Of a stretch of DNA of 64,000 nucleotides, positions 27,095 to 38,503 are shown piece after piece. How positions within the stretch are numbered: position 1 is the first letter of the stretch; each line of letters starts with the position of its first letter. The notes under the pieces are model-generated. The model searched no databases and was not told the origin of the DNA. It worked only from the letters and a program-made list of their open reading frames with translations. Origin of the DNA: Halomonas salinarum (GTDB lineage: Bacteria; Pseudomonadota; Gammaproteobacteria; Pseudomonadales; Halomonadaceae); NCBI RefSeq assembly GCF_012062845.1, contig NZ_WWNB01000002.1, forward strand, positions 1 to 64,000. Reading direction: 5' to 3'. The position numbers and the translations under genes are program-made.

Positions 27095-28507
27095 CTAGCC
27101 GGCACGGGTGGCAAATGACGGACGCAGCGATGCGATGACAATGCTCAGCACCGTCGAGGCGATCAGGGCACCGAGGAAGGGGGCAAGGGTCGGCACGCCC
27201 CCGGGAAAGCTTGCCGCCATAAGCCCTGCCATGAGGCTGCCCTGAGCCACCCAGCCGGGAATGACCGCGCCGAGAAGTCCCGCAAGACCACCCGCCACCG
27301 CAGCCGCCGTGGTCATGCGCGACCACAGGCCGAGCAGCACCGGCACCACCGCCGAGGCGCATAGTAGATCGGCGATCAGAAACAGCCGCAGCACCGAGAG
27401 ATTCTGCAGCGCCAGCACCACCACCGGCACCATCAGCGCCACCGTCAGCCAGCGGGCCATCGGCAGGCCAAGCCCCGTGCGGCCACTGACACGGCCATCG
27501 CCCACCGACAGCGAGGCGATGCCGTTCTGCAGCGTATCGACGCTTGAGGCCACCAGGGTCACCGCCAACACCAGGCCCAGCAGCTTGAGGCCGGCCGGTG
27601 CATCGATCAGCAGCGCGAAGAACGGCATCGGGGGCTCACCAAGCGCGACGCCCGACATGGCAGCGAGAATGCCAAGCCCCCCGACCACCGCGACCACGGC
27701 AACGGTCACCAACCCACCAAGCAGCGCACCACGGCCAAGCGCCTGACCGCTCTTCGCCGCCCAGACCCGCTGCCAGTAGCCCTGATGGAAAAGGTTCGCC
27801 GCGGTCACCGCGATCACAAGCGTCAGCGCCACGGACAGCGCACTGCCGGTGGGGATGCTTGGCAGTGTGGCGCCTTCCGGCAAATCCGGCAGCCGCGACA
27901 GGCCCAGCCAGCCAACAATCACCAGCAAGGCGATCAAGAGCAACGCCTGCCAGCGGTCAGTGGCAAGACTCGCCCGCAGCCCGCCAAGCGCCGTGTAGAG
28001 AAGGGTCGAGACAGCCACGCCGATGACCACCAGCGCCGGTGGCACATCAGACAGCAGCGCCGTGATGCCGCCGATGGCCGTCAGCTCCGCCGCCAGGAAA
28101 CAGGCCATGTAGAGCACCGAGATCAGCGACACATAGCGACGCACGCCGGCCCCGTAGCGGCGCTCGGCGAACTCGCCGATGCTGCGCCCCTCGGGCAGAT
28201 AGCGACGAATCGCCGGCCCGCAGGCGGCGAGCACCACGAAAGGCAACGCCGCGCCGATGGCATACCCGGCAAGCGCAATCGGCCCCACGAAGGCACCCAC
28301 CTCGGGTGGCGCAAAGAGAATCCATGCCCCCATGCCGGAGGCCAGAAAGGATAGCCCCAGCGTCGAGGCGGTCTGGGAGTTGCGGGCAGTGACGTAGTCA
28401 TCAACCACATCGCCGGCAAGCGCCCCATGGGTACGCCGGGCGCGCAGGCCAAGCCAGGTAAACAGCAAAAGCGCCGCGACCAGCGCGGCAAACGTCAGGT
28501 AGGGCAT
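27095..28507 (-). CDS. Sodium:solute symporter under a TPP riboswitch (predicted thiamine-related importer)
   Basis: The 470-residue protein belongs to the sodium:solute symporter (SSS) family, with about 13 hydrophobic spans and no large soluble domain. Typical segments include FLASGMGAWILFAPPEVGAF, RSIGEFAERRYGAGVRRYVSL and VASSVDTLQNGIASLSVGD. SSS proteins range from PanF and PutP to sugar carriers, so the fold alone does not give the substrate. The leader immediately upstream is a TPP riboswitch whose 3' end abuts the ATG, which argues that the cargo is thiamine or a precursor such as the pyrimidine HMP. Its ribosome site GGAGGAAG lies within the riboswitch. Confidence 0.88.
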   Translation of the reverse strand: MPYLTFAALVAALLLFTWLGLRARRTHGALAGDVVDDYVTARNSQTASTLGLSFLASGMGAWILFAPPEVGAFVGPIALAGYAIGAALPFVVLAACGPAIRRYLPEGRSIGEFAERRYGAGVRRYVSLISVLYMACFLAAELTAIGGITALLSDVPPALVVIGVAVSTLLYTALGGLRASLATDRWQALLLIALLVIVGWLGLSRLPDLPEGATLPSIPTGSALSVALTLVIAVTAANLFHQGYWQRVWAAKSGQALGRGALLGGLVTVAVVAVVGGLGILAAMSGVALGEPPMPFFALLIDAPAGLKLLGLVLAVTLVASSVDTLQNGIASLSVGDGRVSGRTGLGLPMARWLTVALMVPVVVLALQNLSVLRLFLIADLLCASAVVPVLLGLWSRMTTAAAVAGGLAGLLGAVIPGWVAQGSLMAGLMAASFPGGVPTLAPFLGALIASTVLSIVIASLRPSFATRAG

Positions 28508-28625
28508 GTCGCACTTCCTCCGCCGGTATCAACCGGATCAGGTTCCAGGGTCAGCACGCAGTGCACTCTCAGTCCGACTCGCCTCTGCCTACAGCGACAG
28601 TGCGGCCGGGGACTCCCCTGGCGAC
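28508..28625 (-). promoter_or_regulatory. TPP (thi-box) riboswitch
   Basis: On the minus strand the leader contains the two conserved TPP-riboswitch blocks: CTGAGAGTGCACTGC and, after the next stem, GACCCTGGAACCTGATCC followed by GGTTGATACCGGCGGAGGAA. The outer helix pairs GTCGC (28621-28625 complement) with GCGAC (28508-28512 complement), the latter touching the symporter start codon. The ribosome-binding GGAGGAAG lies just inside that closing helix, so ligand binding should hide it and shut off translation. The match to the thi box is close enough to be sure of the class. Confidence 0.95.
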
Positions 28626-29033
28626 AGTGAATGAATTGTGTATGGCAGTACGATTATCGCGCGTCAGGGCGGTGTCGTCACCCCATGCAGCTCGCCGCCC
28701 CCCTGGCCAACGCCTTCGCCACCGCAAACTCCCGAAGACGCCCAAGGCAACGTGCCACTCATCCTGCACGTCAACCAGGTAGAGCCTGGATGGCTGACGA
28801 CGATATCGGTCTCGAAATGGCCCGACTTCTTACCTCAGCCCCACGAGGATTGCCCCACGAGGCCGGCTCGGTCATTATTTTTCCGTGGGCCTTTCCCGGC
28901 CGGGGGTGTCAGGCCCGTTCCTGACGGGCCTCGCGTCCTTCCCACAGCCCCGAGGCGCGCAAGGATCACCAAGTGGTGCCCGACGAGCCCTTCGTCAAGC
29001 CCCGCCCCGACACAGCATGCATGGACTCCCGAT
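28626..29033 (+). other. Leader region of the P-loop gene
   Basis: About 400 bp separate the riboswitch from the next rightward gene. The reading frame of that gene is open throughout, but the upstream codons are proline- and serine-rich without protein-like character. A 7-bp stem (GGCCCGT at 28912-28918 with 28924-28930) is the only structure seen. The promoter of the P-loop gene must lie here but I cannot place it. Confidence 0.4.
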
Positions 29034-30743
29034 ATGCCCGATCGAGCTGGTCCCGAGTTTTCAGCGTGGCACCCCGGCCTGGAGGCCGACCTGCCCAGCC
29101 GTTACCAGGCCCTGGAGACGATTCATCACAGCGCCAATGTCGACTCCCGCCTCGCCGATCTCCCTGAGCTGAGAGCCCTCACCGGGCTCGCGGAGGAGGA
29201 ACTGGTCGCCTTCAAGGCGGAACGCCTGGTGCTGCACGAAGTGATCGTGCAGGTGACGGCCGATATCGTGGTCCTGGAAGGGGAAGAAGAAGAACTCCTG
29301 GGGCAGCACTTCCGCGACATCGCTCGCAAGATCCTGTCCGACTACCTGGCCCCCCATCTGCCGACGCTTTGCCAGGCACATGCTCGGCTGTATGACGATA
29401 TCCACGGCCGGGTCGGCGACATCCTCGCCGCGGCCTTCGCGCCCGAACCGACGGCGGTCGAGCCCGAGCCTGGCTCCTGGCTATCCCGCTTGTTAGGCAA
29501 ACGCCCTACCCCGCGACAGCAGGCGGACCACCGCTCCATCGAGGAACGGCACCATGACGTGATCCGGGGCATCAAGGAAACGGGGCTCGCCGCCCGAGGC
29601 GACCTGGAGCGGACCATCTACAAGAGCACCTACCGTGTCCTGAGCGCGATCGCCAGCAACCAGGGCCATATCGGCGTGGACCGGGCGCTGTTGGCGAGGT
29701 TGATCACCCAGCAGGTGTGCAACGACTTCGGCAGCCGCCACCTCGGCGAGCAGATCGCCCCCCATGTCGCGCGCGCCATCGACATCGAGGGCTACAGCCG
29801 GCTCCCCTGTGCCAGCGAGCCGATCCTGATCAGCCTCAAGGGGGCCTCGGCGGCCGGCAAGAGCTCCCTGCGCCCGCTGCTGAAGAACACCCTGCGCGAC
29901 CTGGGTATCCAGCCAGATCACTACGGTACCGTCTCCCCCGACATCTGGCGCCGCCTCCTGCTCGACTATGACGCCCTGGGCGAGGCCTACAAGTATGCCG
30001 GCCGCCTGTCCGGCAAGGAGGTCAAGCTCATCGATGCCAAGCTGGACCGCTACATCCGCGACAAGGCCCAGCGGGACCGCTCCATCCCCAACCTGCTGAT
30101 CGACCGGTTCCGTTTCGACAGCTTCTCCCTGGACAGGGTATCGCGGCTGCTGGATGCCACCTATGCGAAGTATGTCACCACCATGTACTTCTATTTCATC
30201 GTCACGCCCCCGGAGGCGACGGTGGAGCGGGGCTGGGAGCGCGGCCTGACGCGGGGACGCTACAAGGCGGTGGAGGACTTCCTGGGGCACTGCGTGGAGG
30301 CCTATGACGGCATGCCCAGGCTGCTGTTCAAGTGGCTGGACAGCCGACACCCCCGGCTCGAGTACTTCTTCCTCGACAACAGCGTCCCCAAGCACACCCC
30401 GCCGACGACCATCGCCTATGGCAATCGCGAGGTCCTGCACATCCTGGCGCCCCTGGGCCTGGTCAACATCGACCGCTACAAGCGGATCAACACCCGGGCG
30501 ACCTGCCCGGCGGAGGTCTATCCCGACGCTGACAGCCTGGCGGTCAGCAGGAACTGTGCCTTCCTCAGGCAGTTCCTGGCCAAGGTACCGGAGGTCCGCT
30601 TCGTCGACGCGGCGACCGACCGGGTGTACCTGAAAACCGCGGCAGGCCGCTTCTCGGTCGTCGACCCCACCCTCCTGCAGGCTAAGCGGGAGCACCCGGA
30701 ACTCGCGGAGCTGTTCGCTACCCTCGGGGTGCCCGAGCGCTAG
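29034..30743 (+). CDS. Uncharacterised P-loop protein with zeta-toxin-like kinase half
   Basis: About 569 residues from the chosen ATG. The N-terminal 150 residues are mostly helical and acidic, followed by a charged linker. A Walker A motif GASAAGKSS lies at about 270-278 after a hydrophobic strand ILISLK. Downstream, YGTVSPDIWRRLLLDYDALGEAY, LLIDRFRFDSFS and VTTMYFYFIVTPPEATVERGWERG resemble the layout of zeta-toxin/PNK-type small-molecule kinases, with arginines in a lid-like segment. I do not recognise the whole protein. The gene stands alone, without an antitoxin-like neighbour. The start is uncertain because no strong ribosome site is seen at 29034. Confidence 0.72.
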   Translation: MPDRAGPEFSAWHPGLEADLPSRYQALETIHHSANVDSRLADLPELRALTGLAEEELVAFKAERLVLHEVIVQVTADIVVLEGEEEELLGQHFRDIARKILSDYLAPHLPTLCQAHARLYDDIHGRVGDILAAAFAPEPTAVEPEPGSWLSRLLGKRPTPRQQADHRSIEERHHDVIRGIKETGLAARGDLERTIYKSTYRVLSAIASNQGHIGVDRALLARLITQQVCNDFGSRHLGEQIAPHVARAIDIEGYSRLPCASEPILISLKGASAAGKSSLRPLLKNTLRDLGIQPDHYGTVSPDIWRRLLLDYDALGEAYKYAGRLSGKEVKLIDAKLDRYIRDKAQRDRSIPNLLIDRFRFDSFSLDRVSRLLDATYAKYVTTMYFYFIVTPPEATVERGWERGLTRGRYKAVEDFLGHCVEAYDGMPRLLFKWLDSRHPRLEYFFLDNSVPKHTPPTTIAYGNREVLHILAPLGLVNIDRYKRINTRATCPAEVYPDADSLAVSRNCAFLRQFLAKVPEVRFVDAATDRVYLKTAAGRFSVVDPTLLQAKREHPELAELFATLGVPER

Positions 30744-30808
30744 CAGGCCGGGCAAATCGGCCCCGCCTGTGTCGAGACGGGACCGTCTTCGTCGTCGCGC
30801 GCCAGGAA

Positions 30809-32308
30809 TCAATGCAGCGAGATGGTGCTGTTGATGCCGCCGGAGACGTTCTCCGGCTCGAACCAGCGCGCGGTCACGGTCTTGGTCTGGGTCCAGAAGG
30901 CGATCGCCTGCTTGCCGTTGGGGCCCAGGTCACCGAGCTTGGAGCCCCGCGAACCGGTGAAGCTGAAGTAAGCCACCGGCACCGGGATCGGCACGTTGAT
31001 GCCCACCTGGCCGACATCGATGTCGCTCTCGAAGCGACGCGCCACCCAGCCGGAATTGGTGAAGATCGAAGTGCCGTTGCCGTTGGGGTTGGCGTTGATG
31101 AACTCGATCGCCTCGTCCAGGGTCTCGACGCCGACCACGCAGAGCACCGGCCCGAAGATCTCCTCGCGGTAGATGGTCATCTCGGCGGTGACGTCGCTGA
31201 ACACGGTGGGCCCGACGAAGTTGCCGTGGGGATAGCCTTCCACCTCGCAACGGCGACCGTCGACCAGCAGGCTGGCGCCCTCCTGCTCGCCGGCGTCGAT
31301 CAGGCGGATGACGCGCTCCTTGGCGGCGGGCGATACCAGCGGGCCCAGGTCGGCGTCGCGCTGGGTGCCGGGGCCGACCTTCATGTGGCGGGCGCCGTCG
31401 ACGATGTCGTTAAGCCAGGCCCGCGCCTCGCCCACCAGCACCACCACCGAGTTGGCCATGCAGCGCTGGCCCGCGGCCCCGAAGGCCGAGCCCAGCAGGT
31501 TGTTGATGGCCTGGCTGCGGTTGGCGTCCGGCATCACCACGCAGTGGTTCTTGGCGCCCATCATCGCCTGCACCCGCTTGCCGGCCTCGGAACCCCGGCG
31601 ATAGAGGTGCGTGCCGACGTGGGTCGAGCCGATGAAGGACAGCGCCTTGATGTCAGGGTGGTCGGCGATCTGGTTGGCCACGTCCGGGCCGCCGTGCACC
31701 ACGTTGAGTACCCCGGCGGGCACGCCGGCCTCGTGGGCCAGCTCGACCAGGCGCATGGTCGAGGACGGGTCCTGCTCGGAGGGCTTCAAGACGAAGGTGT
31801 TACCGGTGGCGATGGCCAGCGGGAACATGAAGCAGGGCAGCATGACCGGGAAGTTGAAGGCGGTGATGCCGGCGCCCACGCCCAGCGGCTGATTGAGGGT
31901 ATAGACGTCCACCTCGCTGGCGGCATTCTCGGCGAGCTCGCCGAGCTGCAGGCTGGGGATCGAGCAGGCGTGCTCGACCACTTCCAGGCCGCGGCCGACC
32001 TCGCCTTCGGCATCCGGCAGGGTCTTGCCGTGTTCCTCGCTGATCAGCGCGGCGAGCTCCTCGGTGTGCTCGCGAATCAGTGCCTGGAAGGCGAGCATGA
32101 TACGCATGCGCTTGGCCAGCGGTACCTTGCGCCAGGTCGTGAAGGCCGCCTTGGCGCTGGCCACGGCGCGCTCGACTTCCTCGCGGGTGCAGAACGGCAC
32201 CCGCGCGACCACGTCCTGGGTCGCCGGATTGAGCACATCGCGCCATTCCTGACTGTTGGAGGTCACCGGCTGACCGTCGATATAAAGGGACATCTCACGC
32301 ACTGACAT
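30809..32308 (-). CDS. mmsA: CoA-acylating methylmalonate-semialdehyde dehydrogenase
   Basis: The 499-residue aldehyde dehydrogenase matches MmsA, which converts methylmalonate semialdehyde or malonate semialdehyde to propionyl- or acetyl-CoA in valine, inositol and beta-alanine breakdown. It has the N-terminal LYIDGQPVTSNSQEWRDV, an NAD-site region FVLKPSEQDPSSTMRLVELA, the glycine motif FIGSTHVGTHLY, the catalytic cysteine in FGAAGQRCMANSVVV, and the C-terminal SFTGSRGSKLGDL loop. The start at 32308 has CAGGAGCC upstream. No partner catabolic genes lie beside it, so the pathway is not fixed by context. Confidence 0.92.
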   Translation of the reverse strand: MSVREMSLYIDGQPVTSNSQEWRDVLNPATQDVVARVPFCTREEVERAVASAKAAFTTWRKVPLAKRMRIMLAFQALIREHTEELAALISEEHGKTLPDAEGEVGRGLEVVEHACSIPSLQLGELAENAASEVDVYTLNQPLGVGAGITAFNFPVMLPCFMFPLAIATGNTFVLKPSEQDPSSTMRLVELAHEAGVPAGVLNVVHGGPDVANQIADHPDIKALSFIGSTHVGTHLYRRGSEAGKRVQAMMGAKNHCVVMPDANRSQAINNLLGSAFGAAGQRCMANSVVVLVGEARAWLNDIVDGARHMKVGPGTQRDADLGPLVSPAAKERVIRLIDAGEQEGASLLVDGRRCEVEGYPHGNFVGPTVFSDVTAEMTIYREEIFGPVLCVVGVETLDEAIEFINANPNGNGTSIFTNSGWVARRFESDIDVGQVGINVPIPVPVAYFSFTGSRGSKLGDLGPNGKQAIAFWTQTKTVTARWFEPENVSGGINSTISLH

Positions 32309-34947
<2,639 letters not shown>

Positions 34948-35001
34948 TCCAGCACTCTCCCGCCGCCCCGGCGGCGGTCCTTGCCCCATTCACTAAACGA
35001 A

Positions 35002-35033
35002 CTGCGCCGGCCCTTGGGCCGGCGCAGTTGGTT
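35002..35033 (+). terminator. Terminator after katG
   Basis: CTGCGCCGGCCC (35002-35013) pairs perfectly with 35016-35027 around a 2-base loop and is followed by TTGGTT. A smaller CCGCCGCC/GGCGGCGG stem just before it may contribute. Confidence 0.75.
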
Positions 35034-35139
35034 AGCTCTCATGTGCAGTTCCTCTGATTGTTACCTTATCCAATGACCCTATCTAGTTAGCCTGGGCAGT
35101 TGTCCTGTTAACCCTTATGGCGCAGGGAAAGCACGCCAA

Positions 35140-36972
35140 TCACTCGCCTCTCCCAACAGACGGCACCCGTGAGGGCAGCGACGCGCGGCCAACGGGACTA
35201 CGCCATAGGCTTGCAAGCGAGACCGCAAGGATCGACATCAATACCAGCGCCAGCGACGGCACCAGCACGGCCCAGGGCGCCCGCTCGAGATAAGGCATGC
35301 TCTCCGCCAGCAGCAGCCCCCACTCCGGCGCCGGCGGACGCGGACCAAGCCCCAGAAAGCCGAGCGCTGCCAGCGCCAACGCCGTGCCGGGAAGGCGCAG
35401 CATGGCGTGGCGAAACACCGGCCCGATGACCGGAGGAAGCACGTAGCGCCAAAGCAGGCGCCAACGCCCCACGCCGAGCATCGGCGTGATGCGGATGTGC
35501 GCCTGCCCCATCGTCTCGGTCACCAGAGCAGATGTGTGTGCAGCCAGCGGCGCCCAGCTCACGGCCGTGACGGCGATCACCGCGCCGGCGGCACTGGGCC
35601 CCATGAGCCCGGCGACGACCAGCCCAGCGATGACGGGCGGCGTGGCATTGGTGATCTCGATAGGACCGGCCGCCAGCCGCGGCATCAGGCCGATCAGTAT
35701 CCCCAGCACGAAGCTGACCAGCACCGTGACCAGCGCCATCCCCATGGTAGAAAGCGCACCATGACTCACGCGCGCCAGGATATCCCGCCCGACGCCATCG
35801 GCGCCCAGAGGGAGTGCCAGGCTGGGTGGCTGCAGGCGCAGGTAGGCCGAGCTCATCGGGTCGCGCCCAAGCCCGGCAACGATGATCAAGAGCAGCAGCA
35901 GCCCCGCCATCGCCGGCACGACCCAGCGACCGCGGCCGCCACGATTCACGCAGGCGGCGACCGGCACCGCCCCCGCCCGCATCGCTCCACCCAGCAGCAA
36001 GGAACGGCCAAGGTTGGCGAGGCCGCCCAACACGATGGCGATGGCAAGCAGAATCAGGATGCCCGTCTGCAGCGCCGGCAGATCCTGGGCGGAGGCCGCC
36101 CCGAGCGTGGCCCGGCCGAGCCCGGGGATAGAGAAGACCTGCTCGACGGCGATCGCACCACCGGTCAGCCCCACCATCACCAGCCCTACCTGCGGCATCA
36201 GGCTCGGCAGGGTGCGTTGCAACACCGCCAGCACGATGCGGCGCCGCGAGAAACCCGCCATGTGCCAGGTCGCGACCCAACGTTCGGCGAAGGCCGACGT
36301 CATCGCGTCGCTGAATAGCCGACCCAGTAGGCCGCCGGCTGGCAGCCCCAGCGATAGCGCAGGCAGGATCACATGCTGCCACTCACCCCAGCCGTAGGGC
36401 GGCAGCCAACGCAGCCAAGCGGCGAACACTACCAGCAGCAGCGCGGCGAGCAGGAACTCCGGGAGCGCCGTGATCGCGGCCCCGACCGCCCCCGAGGTCG
36501 GCGCCGGGCGTCCCGCAAGGCCACGGCACAGCGCCGGCAGGCAGATCAGCAGGGTGGTAAAAAGCGCGACGCCAAGCGCCGCCGCCATCAGCGTCAGCGA
36601 CACCTGACTCGCCTGCAGCATGCCCGGCAACACTGGCGTGCCGGAGATCCAGGAGGTACCGGCATCGCCGTGCATCAGCCTGGTGAGCCAATGCTGCAAC
36701 TTCTCTAGCGGCCCCATGTTGAGGCCCAGCTGCGTGCGAATGGCCTCAAGTGCTTCCTGGGTCGGGTTCTGGTCGCCGGCCCGCGCGCGCAGGATGCTGA
36801 GCGCCGGGTCGCGTCCCGAGAGCCAGGGCAGCAGGCCGACCAGCACGACGACGACAACGAGCGTGACCAGTCGCGACAACGCCGGCAACAGCGCCCCCCA
36901 CTCGATGACGCGCCATCGCGACGGCCGAGATTCTGCCGCGGGCATATCCACGAGGTTACTCGCCGCCATCAT
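35140..36972 (-). CDS. Fused Dpp/Nik-type ABC permease (DppB-DppC fusion)
   Basis: About 610 residues joining the two permease subunits that are normally separate. The N-terminal half (to about 320) is DppB/NikB-like, with RTQLGLNMGPLEKLQHWL and FSIPGLGRATLGAA; the C-terminal half is DppC/NikC-like, with PLGADGVGRDILARVSHGALST and a coupling loop near QAHIRITPMLGVG. The gene overlaps the end of the binding-protein gene by 17 bp if the first ATG is used; an ATG at 36945 would remove the overlap. The set is ATPase, ATPase, binding protein, permease, preceded by a Zur-box-like palindrome, so the cargo may be zinc or a zinc chelate rather than peptides. Confidence 0.9.
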   Translation of the reverse strand: MMAASNLVDMPAAESRPSRWRVIEWGALLPALSRLVTLVVVVVLVGLLPWLSGRDPALSILRARAGDQNPTQEALEAIRTQLGLNMGPLEKLQHWLTRLMHGDAGTSWISGTPVLPGMLQASQVSLTLMAAALGVALFTTLLICLPALCRGLAGRPAPTSGAVGAAITALPEFLLAALLLVVFAAWLRWLPPYGWGEWQHVILPALSLGLPAGGLLGRLFSDAMTSAFAERWVATWHMAGFSRRRIVLAVLQRTLPSLMPQVGLVMVGLTGGAIAVEQVFSIPGLGRATLGAASAQDLPALQTGILILLAIAIVLGGLANLGRSLLLGGAMRAGAVPVAACVNRGGRGRWVVPAMAGLLLLLIIVAGLGRDPMSSAYLRLQPPSLALPLGADGVGRDILARVSHGALSTMGMALVTVLVSFVLGILIGLMPRLAAGPIEITNATPPVIAGLVVAGLMGPSAAGAVIAVTAVSWAPLAAHTSALVTETMGQAHIRITPMLGVGRWRLLWRYVLPPVIGPVFRHAMLRLPGTALALAALGFLGLGPRPPAPEWGLLLAESMPYLERAPWAVLVPSLALVLMSILAVSLASLWRSPVGRASLPSRVPSVGRGE

Positions 36973-38503
36973 CGATGAACCGGGTGTGCTCGTCGATCAG
37001 CTCGCGCTCGCGCGGGTCGCGAATGGCGCCGGCGACACGCACGGATTCCCCCTGGATGACCCGCTCGTGGAGCATCGGTACGGCGGCATCGGTACTCAGG
37101 ATCGCAGCCTCGGCGTCGATGATCGCCTGGCGGCGCTCCGGCCCCGGCGCCAGCTCAGCAGCCTTCTCGAGCGCCGCCTCGACCTCGGGGTCACAGAGCT
37201 GGGCGATGTTGAAGGAGCCCTCGCAGGCGAAATCGCTGACCATGTAGGCCACCGGATCGCCGGAATCGAGCATGGTCGCCCTGGACAGGATGAAGGCATC
37301 GAACTCGCCGGCCAGCATGTCGGCCTCGATATGCGCGTACTGGCGCACTTCCTGCTGAACATCGAAGCCCGCGGCCTCGAGCTGCTGCTCCACCAGCACC
37401 GCGACCTCGGGCAGCTCGGCCCGGTCGGTGAAGGTACCGAGCGTGATGCTGGCGCCATCGGGAGCCGCCGGCGTGGGCCGACCGTCCACCGGCGAGCGCA
37501 GCCCGTCGGCCCACCGCAGCGCCGGCCCCAGCAGGCCGTTGGCAACATCGGCACGGCCCTCGTAGACGGTGCGCACGATGGCTTCGCGATCAACCGCCTC
37601 GCGCGCCGCTGCCCGCAATGCGGGGTCCGCGAGGGGCCCGGACTCGGTATTCAGGTAGAGGGTGTTGGTGCGTGGCATCGGCACCTCGTGGATCCGTTCG
37701 GGGTCGATCAGCGCGACCTGAGAGACCGGCACGGCCTCGACCACATCGGCCTCGCCGGTGCGCAGCGCCGCCCCCCGTGCCGTGCCATCCGGCACGTAGT
37801 CGGCGTCGATGCCGGCAAGCTCGGCCCGCTCACCCCAGTAGTCCTCATACCGGTCGAGATGGGCGCTCTGGGTGCCGTTGATCGTCTCGAGCACGAAGGG
37901 ACCGGTGCCGGCCTCGATCGGGTTGACGGTACCGTTGTCGCGGTAGGCCCTCGCCGACATGATAGCAAGCTGCGGGCTGGACAGCCGGTTGGGCACCAAC
38001 GGGTCGGCCTCGGCGGTACGCACGATCACCGCGTCATCGCCATCGGCCTCGATCTCCATCGACACGCCATCCAGGATTCGCGGCTTGGGCGCCGCCTGAG
38101 TCGCGGCGGTCAGCGAGGCGACCACGCGCTCGGCGGTCAACGGGCTACCGTCGTGGAAAGTGACCCCGTCGCGGATCGCGAAGCGCCAGGTACGCGGATC
38201 GAGCTGCTCCCATTCGGTTGCCAGGAAGGGCTGCGGACTGCCGTCGTCATCGAGGCGGATCAGCGTCTCGGCGGTGCTCCAGCGCGACAGCTTGAAGGCG
38301 TCGTCGGTCAGCGGGTTCAGTCCGGAGCGCGGCGGCTGCAGCATCGCGACCTTCAGGCGCCGATCGCCGACCTCGGCGGTCTTGGCGGAAGCGCTCTCGC
38401 TGGAAGAACGCTCGGCGGATGCCGGTTCTTCCTGCTGGCAGCCGGCCAGCAGGACCAGAGAAAGAAGCGTGAGCGGAAGCGGCAAGGCATGGCGAAGGGT
38501 CAA
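36956..38503 (-). CDS. Family 5 ABC solute-binding lipoprotein
   Basis: The 515-residue protein has a lipobox LLAGC (cysteine about residue 22) and a Ser-rich linker, then an SBP_bac_5 domain of the DppA/OppA/NikA kind: WEQLDPRTWRFAIRDGVTFHDGSPLTAERVVASL, the GTGPFVLE turn and a late LYLNTESGPLADPALRAAAREAVDREAIV. It delivers ligand to the fused permease. Family members bind peptides, nickel, haem or metallophores. Its ATG lies within a 4-base overlap with the preceding ATPase gene. Placement behind a Zur-like site favours a metal-related ligand, which is inference. Confidence 0.9.
   Translation of the reverse strand: MTLRHALPLPLTLLSLVLLAGCQQEEPASAERSSSESASAKTAEVGDRRLKVAMLQPPRSGLNPLTDDAFKLSRWSTAETLIRLDDDGSPQPFLATEWEQLDPRTWRFAIRDGVTFHDGSPLTAERVVASLTAATQAAPKPRILDGVSMEIEADGDDAVIVRTAEADPLVPNRLSSPQLAIMSARAYRDNGTVNPIEAGTGPFVLETINGTQSAHLDRYEDYWGERAELAGIDADYVPDGTARGAALRTGEADVVEAVPVSQVALIDPERIHEVPMPRTNTLYLNTESGPLADPALRAAAREAVDREAIVRTVYEGRADVANGLLGPALRWADGLRSPVDGRPTPAAPDGASITLGTFTDRAELPEVAVLVEQQLEAAGFDVQQEVRQYAHIEADMLAGEFDAFILSRATMLDSGDPVAYMVSDFACEGSFNIAQLCDPEVEAALEKAAELAPGPERRQAIIDAEAAILSTDAAVPMLHERVIQGESVRVAGAIRDPRERELIDEHTRFIDDGGE

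Noticed and set aside
24845-27118. 757-codon frame opposite ilvD and the lipoprotein gene
   Set aside because: It covers a well-conserved enzyme in antisense and has no recognisable domain.
30812-32305. 497-codon frame opposite mmsA
   Set aside because: Antisense to a highly conserved dehydrogenase, with no ribosome site or domain.
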